Shown in pieces: positions 8,689 to 17,029 of a stretch of 64,000 nt of DNA (positions within the stretch are counted from its first letter, which is position 1; the number at the start of each line of letters is the position of its first letter). Below the pieces are notes generated by a model. The model did not search any database. It saw only the letters and a program-made list of their open reading frames with translations, and was not told the origin of the DNA. This DNA comes from Luteolibacter ambystomatis (GTDB taxonomy: Bacteria; Verrucomicrobiota; Verrucomicrobiia; Verrucomicrobiales; Akkermansiaceae), in NCBI RefSeq assembly GCF_018137965.1, contig NZ_CP073100.1, forward strand, positions 744,001 through 808,000. The letters run 5' to 3'. The translations under genes were made by a program, and so were the position numbers.

Positions 8689-9423
8689 TCACGGTAATTT
8701 CCACTCCGCGCGCTTCGCCTGATATTCGGTGGCGGGCAGCAGCACGTAGACGGGATTGCGGGCCGGATCGATGCTGGAGATCAGCCAGCGCAGTTTTGCT
8801 TCCGGCATCGTCGTGCAGCCTGCGGTCGGCTTTGTGCCATCGGCGCGCCAGACGTGGAAGAAGATCGAACTGCCACCACCGGGGGTGACACGTGGCGGCG
8901 CGTTATGAGCGATGAACAGCTTGATCTTGTGGGCCGGGTCATCCTGCTTCATCTGCTGCTTCTTTTCCCAGGCCGTGGACGGCTCGTGATCGAGGATGAC
9001 GTTCTTGTTGTAGTCTTTCGAGGCGGGGTCCTCCACCCACAGGTCGCGGCTGGTCACCTTGCGGTAAAAGAGGCCCGGCTTCTTGTTGATGGCCGCGTCA
9101 TTGCCCCACGCGCCGCCGATGGAAAAAACGCCTGCGGGCGCGCGCCAGTCGCCTTCGTTCTTCAGCTTTGCTCCGGACGGGGCCGGGCTCATGCCGCGGC
9201 CCCACACCAGGCCATCGCGGCCAAGGCGTCCGCTCCACGTCGGGCCGACCTGCTTCCACGGGCCACCGCTGTCGCGCTGCCACAGGGCCAGCGTTACGTA
9301 GGAGTTGTTCCAATCCTTGGCCGTGCCGACCACGCACTGGGTCGAGGAGGACGGGATCTGAAAGGCGGAAGCGGAGGCCAGAGAGACGAGGCCGACGGCG
9401 AGAAAACGGAGCAGGCGCTGCAT
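8689..9423 (-). CDS. exported YkuD-like (L,D-transpeptidase fold) protein
   Basis: 244 aa with a signal peptide (MQRLLRFLAVGLVSLASASA). The core resembles YkuD domains: APAGVFSIGGAWG near residue 115, LFIAHNAPP near 178, and FFHVWRADGTKPTAGCTTM near 193-211, matching the HxxxxxxxSxGC-type active site with His and a likely nucleophilic Cys. The conserved Arg usually found after the Cys is not obvious, so catalysis is uncertain. YkuD enzymes cross-link peptidoglycan or attach lipoproteins. It is convergent with the esterase (5-bp gap between stops) and 37 bp downstream of the methyltransferase gene on the same strand, suggesting co-transcription. Confidence 0.75.
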   Translation of the reverse strand: MQRLLRFLAVGLVSLASASAFQIPSSSTQCVVGTAKDWNNSYVTLALWQRDSGGPWKQVGPTWSGRLGRDGLVWGRGMSPAPSGAKLKNEGDWRAPAGVFSIGGAWGNDAAINKKPGLFYRKVTSRDLWVEDPASKDYNKNVILDHEPSTAWEKKQQMKQDDPAHKIKLFIAHNAPPRVTPGGGSSIFFHVWRADGTKPTAGCTTMPEAKLRWLISSIDPARNPVYVLLPATEYQAKRAEWKLP

Positions 9424-9460
9424 GGGTCTATGAGACGCCAGATCCGCCGGTTTTCAATCA

Positions 9461-10444
9461 TTAGAACGTCGCACGCGCCCGCAGAACCTTGAAGGCCGAT
9501 CCCGCGCCCTCCGGGTCGACCAGCGCCTCATCGACCGGATTCAGCGGGTCGATGTGCGGCAGCAGGAAATCCCGCTGGGTCATGATGAGGATTTCCTTCG
9601 CCCATGGGGACACGGTCAGATCGAGGTCGGTGAAATTCACGTCCGCGGTGAGGTCCTGCCGGCCCGCATGTTGAAACACCGCCGGACCTTCCACCCGCTG
9701 CTGCATCAGGTAGCCGCGGAGGGTACCGTGAGGCCGCCGGTGATAGAGCGTCTCCGCCTCATCCCCATAGTCGATCACCAGCATCTCGCTTCCCACCCAG
9801 TCCGATATCCATTCGTTGATCCAATCACGTGCGGATTCATGCACCTCGATGATTTGTCCCACCGCGTGGGGCTGCTTGAAGGAGGTGGAACACGGCAGCT
9901 TGTCCGCCGGTTGCCAATCCTCCGTGGGGCCGTCCGGCAGGAGAAACAGCTCGTCCCAGCCGTTTTCCGTCCGGCGGAAACGGCGCACCGGGAAGGCGTC
10001 GATGAGTTCGTTCGAATAGATCGCGGCGGAGTGGTCGCAGGCCTCGAGGGCTTCTGCCATGGTGTCATGCCAATGGACGCTTTTTCCGAGCAGGGCCTGT
10101 TGTTTTTCACGCAGCGGCAGGGATTTCTCCACCAGATGCAGCTTGGTACGGAGCCGCGTCCACCATGGCAGGGCTTTCATGACGTCCGCCGCCAGCCGTC
10201 CTTCGCCGGGGCCGATCTCGATCACGTTCCGCAGACCGGTTTCCGCGATCCATGCGGCGATGGCGCGTGCGAGCGCGCCGGACAGCATCGGCGTGGTGGT
10301 GAAGTCTCCTCCGCGCCCCACGCCCCGGATACGGCGTGCATAGTAGCCGCGCCGCGGATCGTGCAGCGCGCGGTCCATGAAGCGGTCGAAGCGCAGTGCT
10401 TCGCCATCGGTCCATGGCCAGGGAAGGGCGGGGGATTCGGGCAT
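9461..10444 (-). CDS. MidA/NDUFAF7-family SAM-dependent methyltransferase
   Basis: 327 aa. The N-terminus has FMDRALHDPRRGYYARR near residues 22-38 and GDFTTTPMLSGALARAIA near 45-62, the hallmark of the COG1565 / DUF185 family. The SAM loop IEIGPGEGRLAADV follows near residues 75-90. In mitochondria the homologue methylates an arginine of a complex I subunit; the bacterial substrate is not established. No nuo genes are in view. Start at 10444 fits the family N-terminus. Confidence 0.88.
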   Translation of the reverse strand: MPESPALPWPWTDGEALRFDRFMDRALHDPRRGYYARRIRGVGRGGDFTTTPMLSGALARAIAAWIAETGLRNVIEIGPGEGRLAADVMKALPWWTRLRTKLHLVEKSLPLREKQQALLGKSVHWHDTMAEALEACDHSAAIYSNELIDAFPVRRFRRTENGWDELFLLPDGPTEDWQPADKLPCSTSFKQPHAVGQIIEVHESARDWINEWISDWVGSEMLVIDYGDEAETLYHRRPHGTLRGYLMQQRVEGPAVFQHAGRQDLTADVNFTDLDLTVSPWAKEILIMTQRDFLLPHIDPLNPVDEALVDPEGAGSAFKVLRARATF

Positions 10445-10558
10445 CCGCCGCTACGCAAGGGGAACTCCGCCGTGGAATCAAGACGTGTGACGGCCCCGCC
10501 GGAAACATCGCCCGGTTTTTTTTGACGAAACGCGGAATGCCCGATCAAAATCGTGGGA

Positions 10559-10933
10559 ATGAAGAAGGAATGGATTGCGGGTGTTCTCCTTGTGCTTGTT
10601 GCGGCCGGAGTGTTCTGGGTGACGAAATGCGGTGGCAAAACGCCCGCCGTCGTTTCTCCTCAATCCGGACAAGGTGTCGCTTCCTCCGTCCCTGAAAAGA
10701 CCGCACCATCTCCGGAAACTCTCCCGGAGGCAGCCAGACGCCAGGCCGAACCGCGCCCCAAGCTGGATAAACCGGAATACCCCGTGGCGACGTGGGTGGA
10801 AGGCAGTTCCAAGCTGGTGAGAAGTCCTTTCAACAATGAGACCATGATCGACGTCGGAGGGATGCCTCCCGGCGGTCTTGCGCGGGATCCCTCGGAAGGA
10901 AAAATCTTCCGAATCCCCGCACCCCGGCAATGA
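10559..10933 (+). CDS. small membrane-anchored protein, first of four paralogues
   Basis: 124 aa from the ATG at 10559 (a GTG two codons upstream is also possible). A single N-terminal hydrophobic segment (GVLLVLVAAGVFWV) is followed by Cys, but the residues before it do not make a good lipobox, so it may be a membrane anchor. The C-terminal 50 residues hold the motif YPVATWV...LVRSPFNN...DVGGMPPGG...DP...FRIP, repeated in the three genes that follow. No known function. It is first in a same-strand array with gaps of 45 bp, 5 bp and a 4-bp overlap. Confidence 0.75.
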   Translation: MKKEWIAGVLLVLVAAGVFWVTKCGGKTPAVVSPQSGQGVASSVPEKTAPSPETLPEAARRQAEPRPKLDKPEYPVATWVEGSSKLVRSPFNNETMIDVGGMPPGGLARDPSEGKIFRIPAPRQ

Positions 10934-10978
10934 AGGCGGCTGCTTGACGATGCCGGACATCCGGCGGAGTATGGGAGA

Positions 10979-11353
10979 ATGAAGGAACTGTTAGCCGGTT
11001 GCATTGGCCTGCTGGGCCTGGCGGCCTGCAAGAAGGAGGAAGCCGCCCCCATCGGAGAGGCGGAGCGGAAGGCCGTGCAAAAGTCCGCGCCGGGACTGGT
11101 GGCGGATGCGGACAAAGGTGCTGGCGGGAGGAAGCAGGCGGCTCCGCGGCCGAAGCAGGAAAAGAAACCCGAACATCCCGTAGCCAAGGTGGTGGGAGGG
11201 CAACCGGGTTTCGTGGTCAGTCCCTTCAACAAGCAGATCGTCGATGTCCGGGGTGTTCCCGCGGGCACCCTGGTGCTGGATCCCACCTATCCCACCGAGG
11301 AGAAGCGTTTGTTCCGGGTTCCGGAATCCACATCCAATCCCAAACCATCCTAA
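10979..11353 (+). CDS. small lipoprotein, second of four paralogues
   Basis: 124 aa. Signal peptide with a good lipobox (LAAC at residues 14-17), then a charged, Lys/Ala-rich linker (about 20-65) and the shared C-terminal domain: HPVAKVV...VVSPFNK...VDVRGVPAGTL...DP...LFRVP. Probably anchored in the outer or inner membrane facing the periplasm. Function unknown. Its stop is 5 bp before the next start. Confidence 0.78.
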   Translation: MKELLAGCIGLLGLAACKKEEAAPIGEAERKAVQKSAPGLVADADKGAGGRKQAAPRPKQEKKPEHPVAKVVGGQPGFVVSPFNKQIVDVRGVPAGTLVLDPTYPTEEKRLFRVPESTSNPKPS

Positions 11354-11358
11354 TCCCA

Positions 11359-11703
11359 ATGAAATCCATCCTGTTGCTGCCGTTGGCCCTGTTGTGCGCT
11401 CTGCCATCCTGCGCGCCGAAAGGTGAGATCGTGCTCGTCCCGGACAACGTCCCGCGCTTGTTCCGCAACCGCTCCGTGCAGGCCGTGTCCTTCGCAGGCC
11501 AGTACCCCGAGGCCACGCCCATCCGCTGCTGCCCGTGTCTGGTCCGCAGTCCCTATACCGGAAAGGTCGTACGCGTGAAATCGGTGAAACCCGGCTACAT
11601 CGCCAAGGACCCCACCGTGAAGTGTGCCGTCCGCTACTTCCGCGTGCCCCAAGATCCGAGCCTTGATGTGGTCGTGGAACAGGAAATCCACACCGCCAAA
11701 TGA
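11359..11703 (+). CDS. small lipoprotein, third of four paralogues
   Basis: 114 aa from the ATG at 11359. Lipobox LPSC near residues 15-18. The shared domain reads YPEATPI...LVRSPYTG...VKPGYIAKDPT...RYFRVP and uniquely contains CCPC in place of the glycine-containing turn, which could bind a metal or form a disulfide. It overlaps the next gene by 4 bp (ATGA), so the two are probably translationally coupled. Function unknown. Confidence 0.75.
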   Translation: MKSILLLPLALLCALPSCAPKGEIVLVPDNVPRLFRNRSVQAVSFAGQYPEATPIRCCPCLVRSPYTGKVVRVKSVKPGYIAKDPTVKCAVRYFRVPQDPSLDVVVEQEIHTAK

Positions 11704-12020
11704 ACGCGCTTTCAAAAGCTGTCGTCACTCTCCTGCTGCCGGGTGTGATAACGTCCTGTGGTCCGAATCCTGCCGCCGTGAAATCGAGCGTCATGGACCG
11801 CACCGTGGGCAACCGCGTTTACGCTGCGGAAGCCAAGGGGCAGCCGCTGCCTGGGAAACACTATCCGGTCGCCGAGGTCGTGCCCGGCCGGCCGGATGTC
11901 ATCATCAGTCCCTACACGCAGCAGCCGATCCCGCGGAGCCGCCTGAAAGTGAAGCAGGGACCGCTGGTGGAGGATCCGACCGTTCGCTTCGCGGTGCGCT
12001 ATTTCCTGCTGCCGGAGTAG
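11700..12020 (+). CDS. small lipoprotein, fourth of four paralogues
   Basis: 106 aa. Signal peptide ending in ITSC (lipobox, Cys at 20). The shared C-terminal domain reads YPVAEVVPGRPDVIISPYT...DPTVRFAVRYFLLP. The last 116 bp overlap the 3' end of the convergent HPP gene. The four paralogues differ mainly in linker length and in the turn before the DP motif, as expected for diverged tandem duplicates. Function unknown. Confidence 0.75.
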   Translation: MNALSKAVVTLLLPGVITSCGPNPAAVKSSVMDRTVGNRVYAAEAKGQPLPGKHYPVAEVVPGRPDVIISPYTQQPIPRSRLKVKQGPLVEDPTVRFAVRYFLLPE

Positions 12021-12666
12021 GGGATAGCAGGCCCACCAGCCGGATCAGGTCGTCCTCGGTGATATCCACGAAGGAATCCAGACTGCGCAGCGCCGCGACC
12101 ACCGCCTCATGGCTGGGCTCCGCTTTCGCGACCCGGCGTTTCGCCACGAAGGCGGGGTAGCGCCGCCAAGGGAAGAAGGTGTTGAAAATCACCGCGATGG
12201 ATACCATCGCCAGCGCGTTGGCCAGCACCGGTTGGAAGACAAACCTGAAACCCAGATCGTGGATCGCCTGCCCGCCGAGCACTGCGGTCAGGCCGGTGGC
12301 TCCGCCTGGCGGATGGATGCACTTGAACTGGTGCATCGCGCCGATGGACAACCCCACCGCACAGGCTGCCGCGATCTCCGGCGAGGGAATCCATTTCGCG
12401 CATGCGACTCCGATCAGGGCGGAGAAACCATGACCCGCGATCACCGGCCACGGCTGTGAAAGCTGGCCGTGAGGCACCGCGAACAACAGCACCGCGCTGG
12501 CCCCCATGGAGGCGATCACCGCCGCCGCTCCGGACAGGTGAAGCACGCTGCGACTGATCGCCACCAGCGCGAGCAATGAAAGAAAGCCGCCCAGCATGGA
12601 AAGCAGCTTCTCCTTCGTGCTCACGGGACTGAGTTCGATCCCGAGCCAGTTTCGCCAATGATCCAT
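11905..12666 (-). CDS. HPP-family integral membrane protein
   Basis: 253 aa with four or five hydrophobic segments between residues 25 and 165 and the name-giving motif IHPPGGATGL near residues 117-126. HPP proteins are inner-membrane proteins; some homologues have been linked to nitrite transport, but the role here is unknown. A soluble tail follows the last helix. Its final 40 residues are Ser/Pro/Ala-rich and lie entirely inside the convergent lipoprotein gene, suggesting that an earlier stop was lost. Upstream is the divergent-free gap to add. Confidence 0.82.
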   Translation of the reverse strand: MDHWRNWLGIELSPVSTKEKLLSMLGGFLSLLALVAISRSVLHLSGAAAVIASMGASAVLLFAVPHGQLSQPWPVIAGHGFSALIGVACAKWIPSPEIAAACAVGLSIGAMHQFKCIHPPGGATGLTAVLGGQAIHDLGFRFVFQPVLANALAMVSIAVIFNTFFPWRRYPAFVAKRRVAKAEPSHEAVVAALRSLDSFVDITEDDLIRLVGLLSPTPAAGNSAPRSERSDPPPAVPASLSGGSAGSAAACRD

Positions 12667-12764
12667 ACGCGGGCGGCGAAATGAATCGTGATGCGATATA
12701 AATCAAGCCTTTCATGCCAACCATGGCTGCGGCTCATGACGGGGTTCCCCGGCTGTTGGTGCCT

Positions 12765-13940
12765 CTACCCCTGGCTGCTCTTCCGCAAGTTCTCCGCGAA
12801 CGCCCGCTCGGTCAGTTCCGCGAACAGCGTGGCATAGGACGGCAGGAGCCGCTTGTGGATGACCTCCACCCGCTCGTGATGCGGGGCGAAGGCGCTTTTC
12901 ATCGCATTCATCGTGATCTTTTCCAGATCCACCAGATCGAGCCCGAAGGTGGTGGTGGCGGTCTCGAATTCCTTGGTCATCGAGGTATCGCTCATCAGGC
13001 GGTCATCCGTGTTCAGGCAGGCGCGGAATCCAGCGCGGTGGAAGAGTGGAAACGGATGTTCCTCCAGGCTCGGGGTGGCTCCGGTGTGAACGTTGCTCAG
13101 CAGGCACATCTCGATCGGGATGCGGCGGTCGAGTACGAATTGTGCGAGTGGTCCGAGTTTCAGGCTGCCGTCCGGTTGCACCTCGATGTCATTCCGCAAC
13201 CGCGTGCCGTGGCCCAGGCGATGCGCGCCGCACCACTGGATCGCCTGCCAGATCGATTCCAATCCGAAGGCCTCGCCCGCATGGATGGTGATGTGGAAAT
13301 TCGCGCGCCGGATCGCTTCGAAGGCGGCCATGTGTTTCTTCGGCGGATGCCCGGCCTCACCACCCGCGAGATCGAAGCCGACCACGCCCTTGTCCCGCCA
13401 CCGGATCGCCAGCTCCGCTGCTTCCAGCGAATCGGTTCGATCACGCATCGCGCAGAGGATCAGTCCCCATTTCACCCCGTATTGCCTGCCACCGCGATCC
13501 AGTCCCTCCAGCACCGCCTCCACCACCTCATCCTGGCTCAGCCCGTGGCCGGTGTGGAAAACGGGGGCGAACCGCACCTCCGCATAGATCACTCCATCCC
13601 GGTGCATGTCCTCGATGAACTCGAAGGCCACGCGCTCCAGCGCATCGCGCTCCTGCATCACGCCGATGGTGTGGGCGAAGCCTTCCAGATACTCCGGCAG
13701 GTTGCCCCGCTGTGCGCCGCGGTGGAACCACGCCGCCAGTTCGCCCGCATCTTCCGTCGGCAGACCCGTGTAACGATGGCTCTTCGCCAGCTCCAGGATC
13801 GTCTGCGGGCGCAGGCCGCCATCGAGGTGTTCGTGCAGCAGCACCTTCGGAATGCGGGTGAAATCGAGCGCGTTCACCAGCTCCTTTCCTGAAGGCATGG
13901 GAGCGGTGGGAAACAGCTCGGGATAACGATGTTCGATCAT
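12765..13940 (-). CDS. add: adenosine deaminase
   Basis: 391 aa. Converts adenosine (and deoxyadenosine) to inosine with a catalytic zinc. Family motifs are in order: LLHEHLDGGLRP near residues 34-45 (metal-binding histidines), GFDLAGGE near 188, HAGEAFG near 219 with the catalytic Glu, HRLGHGTRL near 240, and NTDDRLMSDT near 316 with the metal-binding Asp. Close to the bacterial/eukaryotic ADA group rather than adenine deaminase, since HEHLDG and the long substrate loop are present. Transcribed away from the TPM-like pair; purine salvage complements purM/purF at the start of the window. Confidence 0.92.
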   Translation of the reverse strand: MIEHRYPELFPTAPMPSGKELVNALDFTRIPKVLLHEHLDGGLRPQTILELAKSHRYTGLPTEDAGELAAWFHRGAQRGNLPEYLEGFAHTIGVMQERDALERVAFEFIEDMHRDGVIYAEVRFAPVFHTGHGLSQDEVVEAVLEGLDRGGRQYGVKWGLILCAMRDRTDSLEAAELAIRWRDKGVVGFDLAGGEAGHPPKKHMAAFEAIRRANFHITIHAGEAFGLESIWQAIQWCGAHRLGHGTRLRNDIEVQPDGSLKLGPLAQFVLDRRIPIEMCLLSNVHTGATPSLEEHPFPLFHRAGFRACLNTDDRLMSDTSMTKEFETATTTFGLDLVDLEKITMNAMKSAFAPHHERVEVIHKRLLPSYATLFAELTERAFAENLRKSSQG

Positions 13941-14030
13941 GACGCAGTCTAGCAGAACGATGCAGCATCATCCAACCGCCAAAGACTGAAATCGTGCTCT
14001 GCAAATCATCTTCGGGCACCCCATTTGACT

Positions 14031-14059
14031 TTGACCGGATGAAGGTCCGGGCGTAGTCT
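14031..14059 (+). promoter_or_regulatory. candidate sigma-70 type promoter
   Basis: TTGACC (14031-14036) and TAGTCT (14054-14059) are separated by 17 bp, and the transcript would start about 20 bp before the ATG at 14088. Good spacing and boxes, but judged by eye only. Confidence 0.4.
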
Positions 14060-14087
14060 ATCAGCGGTTTTCCACACTCCTCCCTGC

Positions 14088-14747
14088 ATGAAATGTCCGC
14101 GCTGTGTGCAACGAATCCACCGCGCGGCCGCGGGCTGTCCGCACTGTGGATTCACGCTTGCGGATGCGGATGCGATTTTCGGTGCGGACGAGGTCGGATT
14201 GCGCGCGCTGACGGATGCCGCGGGATTGTTGCGGAGGGATGAACAGCGCCGTGTGGAGCAGGCGATGTGGGATTTCAACCGCCGCTTTCCCCAGCTTTTC
14301 ATCGCCGTGCATACCGGCTCCTTCAGTGGCGTGGCGAACCTGCGGCAGTTCGGATTCTGGCTGCTCAACCGCGGGGCCTTCGAGGATGTGCCGGTGGATC
14401 GTCCGAACGAGGCCGGCGTGCTCATCGCCATCGATGCCGAGGCAAAGGCCGCGGGCATCACCTTCGGCTACCTTCTCGATCCGTTTCTGGAGGAAGAGGA
14501 CACGTTCCTGTGCCTGTCGCGCGCGCATTCGTATTGGCTGGAAGGACGTTTCGCCGATGGACTGGTGAAGGCGATCGAGCAACTGGAGAGCCTGCTGAAA
14601 AAACGCTGCCGCCAGGCCCGGCGGAACCCGGCGAAGTTCGAGCGCCGGGTGGCCCGTCCGCCGCAGGTCGATCATCTTGTGCAAAAGATCCGTCGCGGAC
14701 GGCAAACCGGGTCCACGCTCACGGAAAACGAGGAGGCCCGCCGATGA
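14088..14747 (+). CDS. zinc-ribbon plus TPM-like domain protein
   Basis: 219 aa. The first 21 residues hold two Cys pairs (CPRC at 3-6, CPHC at 17-20) that form a zinc ribbon. Residues about 35-190 resemble a TPM domain: a DAAGLLRRDEQRRVEQ helix, then FIAVHTG and a strand-helix pattern. TPM domains are found in thylakoid PSII-repair phosphatases and bacterial membrane proteins of unclear role. No signal peptide, so probably cytoplasmic or membrane-peripheral. It overlaps the next gene by 4 bp (ATGA), which implies co-translation and a functional pairing. Confidence 0.7.
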   Translation: MKCPRCVQRIHRAAAGCPHCGFTLADADAIFGADEVGLRALTDAAGLLRRDEQRRVEQAMWDFNRRFPQLFIAVHTGSFSGVANLRQFGFWLLNRGAFEDVPVDRPNEAGVLIAIDAEAKAAGITFGYLLDPFLEEEDTFLCLSRAHSYWLEGRFADGLVKAIEQLESLLKKRCRQARRNPAKFERRVARPPQVDHLVQKIRRGRQTGSTLTENEEARR

Positions 14748-15967
14748 ACGCGCGCCTTCCGATCACCCTGTTGCTGGCATTCCTCACGGCAGCGGCACCG
14801 GCCCGTACCAGCAAATCGGAGAAATCCGGAAGCGGCAAGGGCGGCTCCCGCACCGAAAAGAAGGAGAGAGCGGTGGAGGAACGCCCGCGACCCGCCAAGC
14901 CGGAGCGCGCGGAAGCGGCTGCAGTTCCCACCACTCCGCCGCCCGATGTCGTCATTCCGAAATTCCCGCCCACTCCCACGCTCGGACCGGAGGGGGTGCC
15001 CGATCCCGCGTTGCCCAAGTGGACCGAGGCGGATCTGACCCTGCTGAAATCCGGCAAGGGGCCTGCCGCCTCCATCCTGCTGTCCGAGGAAATGCCGCCG
15101 GACGAATCCGCCGAGCCGAAGACCCAGCCCCCGAAAGTGGCCGGTCCGACCGCGGAGGAACTCGCAGGTGATCTCACGCCGTCCACCGCCATTCCGGACA
15201 AATACCTCGCCGCGTATTTCAACGAACGGCCGAAGGCTTTCCTCGTCGATCCGCAGAAGCTGCTCACTCCCGAGCAGTATCGCGACCGGCTCGCCTTCCT
15301 GAACTACCATGCTGCGGACTCCACTATCGACCTTTACGTCTATATCTTCGGCGCCTCCCAGGAAATCCCCGGTGAAGTGCGAGCGGAGGAACTGGCGGAG
15401 CGCATGTTTTCCAGCGGTCGTCCCGCGGCCTTTGTCTATTACTTCATGGGCGTGCCACAGCGGTCCGTCTTTTATCTGAGTCCTTCGCTGACGGACATGG
15501 TCTCCGGAGTGGAACAGCGGCGGGCGCTCCAGAGTTCCGTGCTCCGGGCTCTCGACAAGGCTGATCCGGCGGAGCAGCTCGATGCATTTTCGGTGCAGAT
15601 GTCGATCCGTCTGTACTGGATGGAGCGCATGCTGGCCGGTGGCACCATTCCGGAAAACGTCGCCTATGTGGGCAATGCTCCGCCGAAGGCCCCGGAAAAG
15701 GAAAGCAAGCTTGAGGCTCTCTACCGCAAGCTGCCGCCACGCTGGTGGCTGCCCGTCTCCGTGATCCTCGGATCGGTGGTGGCGGGCTGGAGCATGCGAA
15801 CCTGGCTCCAGTTCCGGGCGCGCTACCGTTTTCCCGAATTTGATGTGGAGCCGCGTCTTGGAGGGGATCATGCCGCAGGTATCGGTGCGGTGATTTCCTT
15901 CGCCAGTTCTTCGCTGCCGCCCGCGGTCCAGCGCGAGCAGGTGCCGGATTACCTGAGACGGGCGTGA
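14744..15967 (+). CDS. exported TPM-like protein with C-terminal membrane anchor
   Basis: 407 aa from the ATG at 14744, chosen because it begins a signal peptide (MNARLPITLLLAFLTAAAPA) and overlaps the previous stop. A Lys/Glu/Pro-rich linker (about 22-140) is followed by a TPM-like region beginning FLVDPQKLLTPEQYRDRL near residue 165. One transmembrane helix (about 340-358, LPVSVILGSVVAGW) leaves a short cytoplasmic tail. With the zinc-ribbon TPM partner it may form a two-part complex across the inner membrane; that is inference. Confidence 0.7.
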   Translation: MNARLPITLLLAFLTAAAPARTSKSEKSGSGKGGSRTEKKERAVEERPRPAKPERAEAAAVPTTPPPDVVIPKFPPTPTLGPEGVPDPALPKWTEADLTLLKSGKGPAASILLSEEMPPDESAEPKTQPPKVAGPTAEELAGDLTPSTAIPDKYLAAYFNERPKAFLVDPQKLLTPEQYRDRLAFLNYHAADSTIDLYVYIFGASQEIPGEVRAEELAERMFSSGRPAAFVYYFMGVPQRSVFYLSPSLTDMVSGVEQRRALQSSVLRALDKADPAEQLDAFSVQMSIRLYWMERMLAGGTIPENVAYVGNAPPKAPEKESKLEALYRKLPPRWWLPVSVILGSVVAGWSMRTWLQFRARYRFPEFDVEPRLGGDHAAGIGAVISFASSSLPPAVQREQVPDYLRRA

Positions 15968-15995
15968 TGGGTCCGGGAAGTCACGCCTGCATTAC

Positions 15996-16254
15996 GACCT
16001 CGAAGAGGTCGCGGAAAGCTTGCCGGAGTGTCGCGCAGCGACCTCCGGATGAATCGATTCTCTTGATATTCTTTCGACCCCGGAGTGGGTCGCACCGGGC
16101 TGGTTGGTTGGGTGACGTGATACCGGTGATAGCGGCTTCAAAGGCCTTTCCGCCTCCCGCACCCCGCTGGCGCATGGGTGCGGATTTCAAAATACTCACC
16201 CTCCGGAGGTCGCTGCGCGACTCTCCGGCTATGGTCCGCGACCTCTCCGAGGTC
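15996..16254. repeat. palindromic element with inverted ends, family A copy 2
   Basis: Left arm 15996-16048 and right arm 16203-16254 are diverged inverted copies of the arms found at 4692-5000. The interior hairpin GACCCCGGAGTGGGTC (about 16077-16092) sits near the left arm and the GCGCATGGGTGC motif near the right arm, the reverse of copy 1, so the two copies are inserted in opposite orientation. The rest of 15968-16357 has no gene; the methyltransferase start follows. Confidence 0.8.
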
Positions 16255-16357
16255 GTAGAAAGGCTCTTGGGATGATGTGCTACGGCTTCACAAAACCATT
16301 CAAATCCCAGCTATCGCTCTTGCGTCCTGCCGTGTCCGGTCTTCTTTCTTCCGCATC

Positions 16358-16957
16358 ATGACCGACTGGGAATCCCGCTACCGTCAGAACGACACTCCAT
16401 GGGACAAGGGCAATGCGGCACCGCCGTTGTTGGAATTGATGGAGCGATGGCCTGCCGCCCGGATGTGGGGTGGGGGCGAGGTGCTGGCACCGGGTTGTGG
16501 ATTTGGCCATGACGTCCGGGCCATCGCCGCCGCGGGTGTTCCGGTGGTGGGCTTGGATCTGTCCGAATCCGCGGTGGAGGGGGCGCGTCAATTTACTCCG
16601 ACCGGGACCGAGCGATATGCCCGTGCCGATCTCTTCGACCGCTCGTGGTGGCCGGAGCAGGGATTTGGCGGCTGGTGGGAGCACACCTGTTTTTGTGCCA
16701 TCGATCCGGCGGACCGCCCTCGATACGCGGAGGCGGCCGGTGCCTTGGTGCGTCCCGGCGGCTGCCTGAGCGGGGTGTTTTACCTGACGCCGAATGATCC
16801 GGGAGAGGAGGATTGCGGGCCGCCGTTCAATGCTTCCATCGCGGAAATCGATGGATTGCTCGCGCCGTGGTTCGAGCGGGTGGACGCTTGGGTGCCGGAA
16901 CGGAGCTATCCGGGCCGGGAGGGGCGGGAATGGCTGGCGGTGTATCGCCGGAAATAA
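16358..16957 (+). CDS. TPMT-like SAM-dependent methyltransferase
   Basis: 199 aa from the ATG at 16358; the in-frame extension upstream is not family-like. The N-terminus WESRYRQNDTPWDKG (residues 4-18) is typical of the thiopurine methyltransferase-like family. The SAM loop VLAPGCGFGHDVRAIA lies near residues 44-59, and VVGLDLSESAV near 66-76. Such proteins methylate small sulfur, selenium or halide substrates; which one is unknown. Stand-alone gene between the palindromic element and the HtrA-like set. Confidence 0.82.
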   Translation: MTDWESRYRQNDTPWDKGNAAPPLLELMERWPAARMWGGGEVLAPGCGFGHDVRAIAAAGVPVVGLDLSESAVEGARQFTPTGTERYARADLFDRSWWPEQGFGGWWEHTCFCAIDPADRPRYAEAAGALVRPGGCLSGVFYLTPNDPGEEDCGPPFNASIAEIDGLLAPWFERVDAWVPERSYPGREGREWLAVYRRK

Positions 16958-17029
16958 GCTCCGGAGCCGTATGCCATTCGGACGGTTGCGAGATCGGAGT
17001 TGCCAAGCTAGTATGAATCCCGCGCTTCC

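Noticed and set aside
16277..16357. In-frame extension of the TPMT-like methyltransferase
   Set aside because: Residues before the ATG at 16358 are not family-like; the family begins at the WESRYRQ motif.
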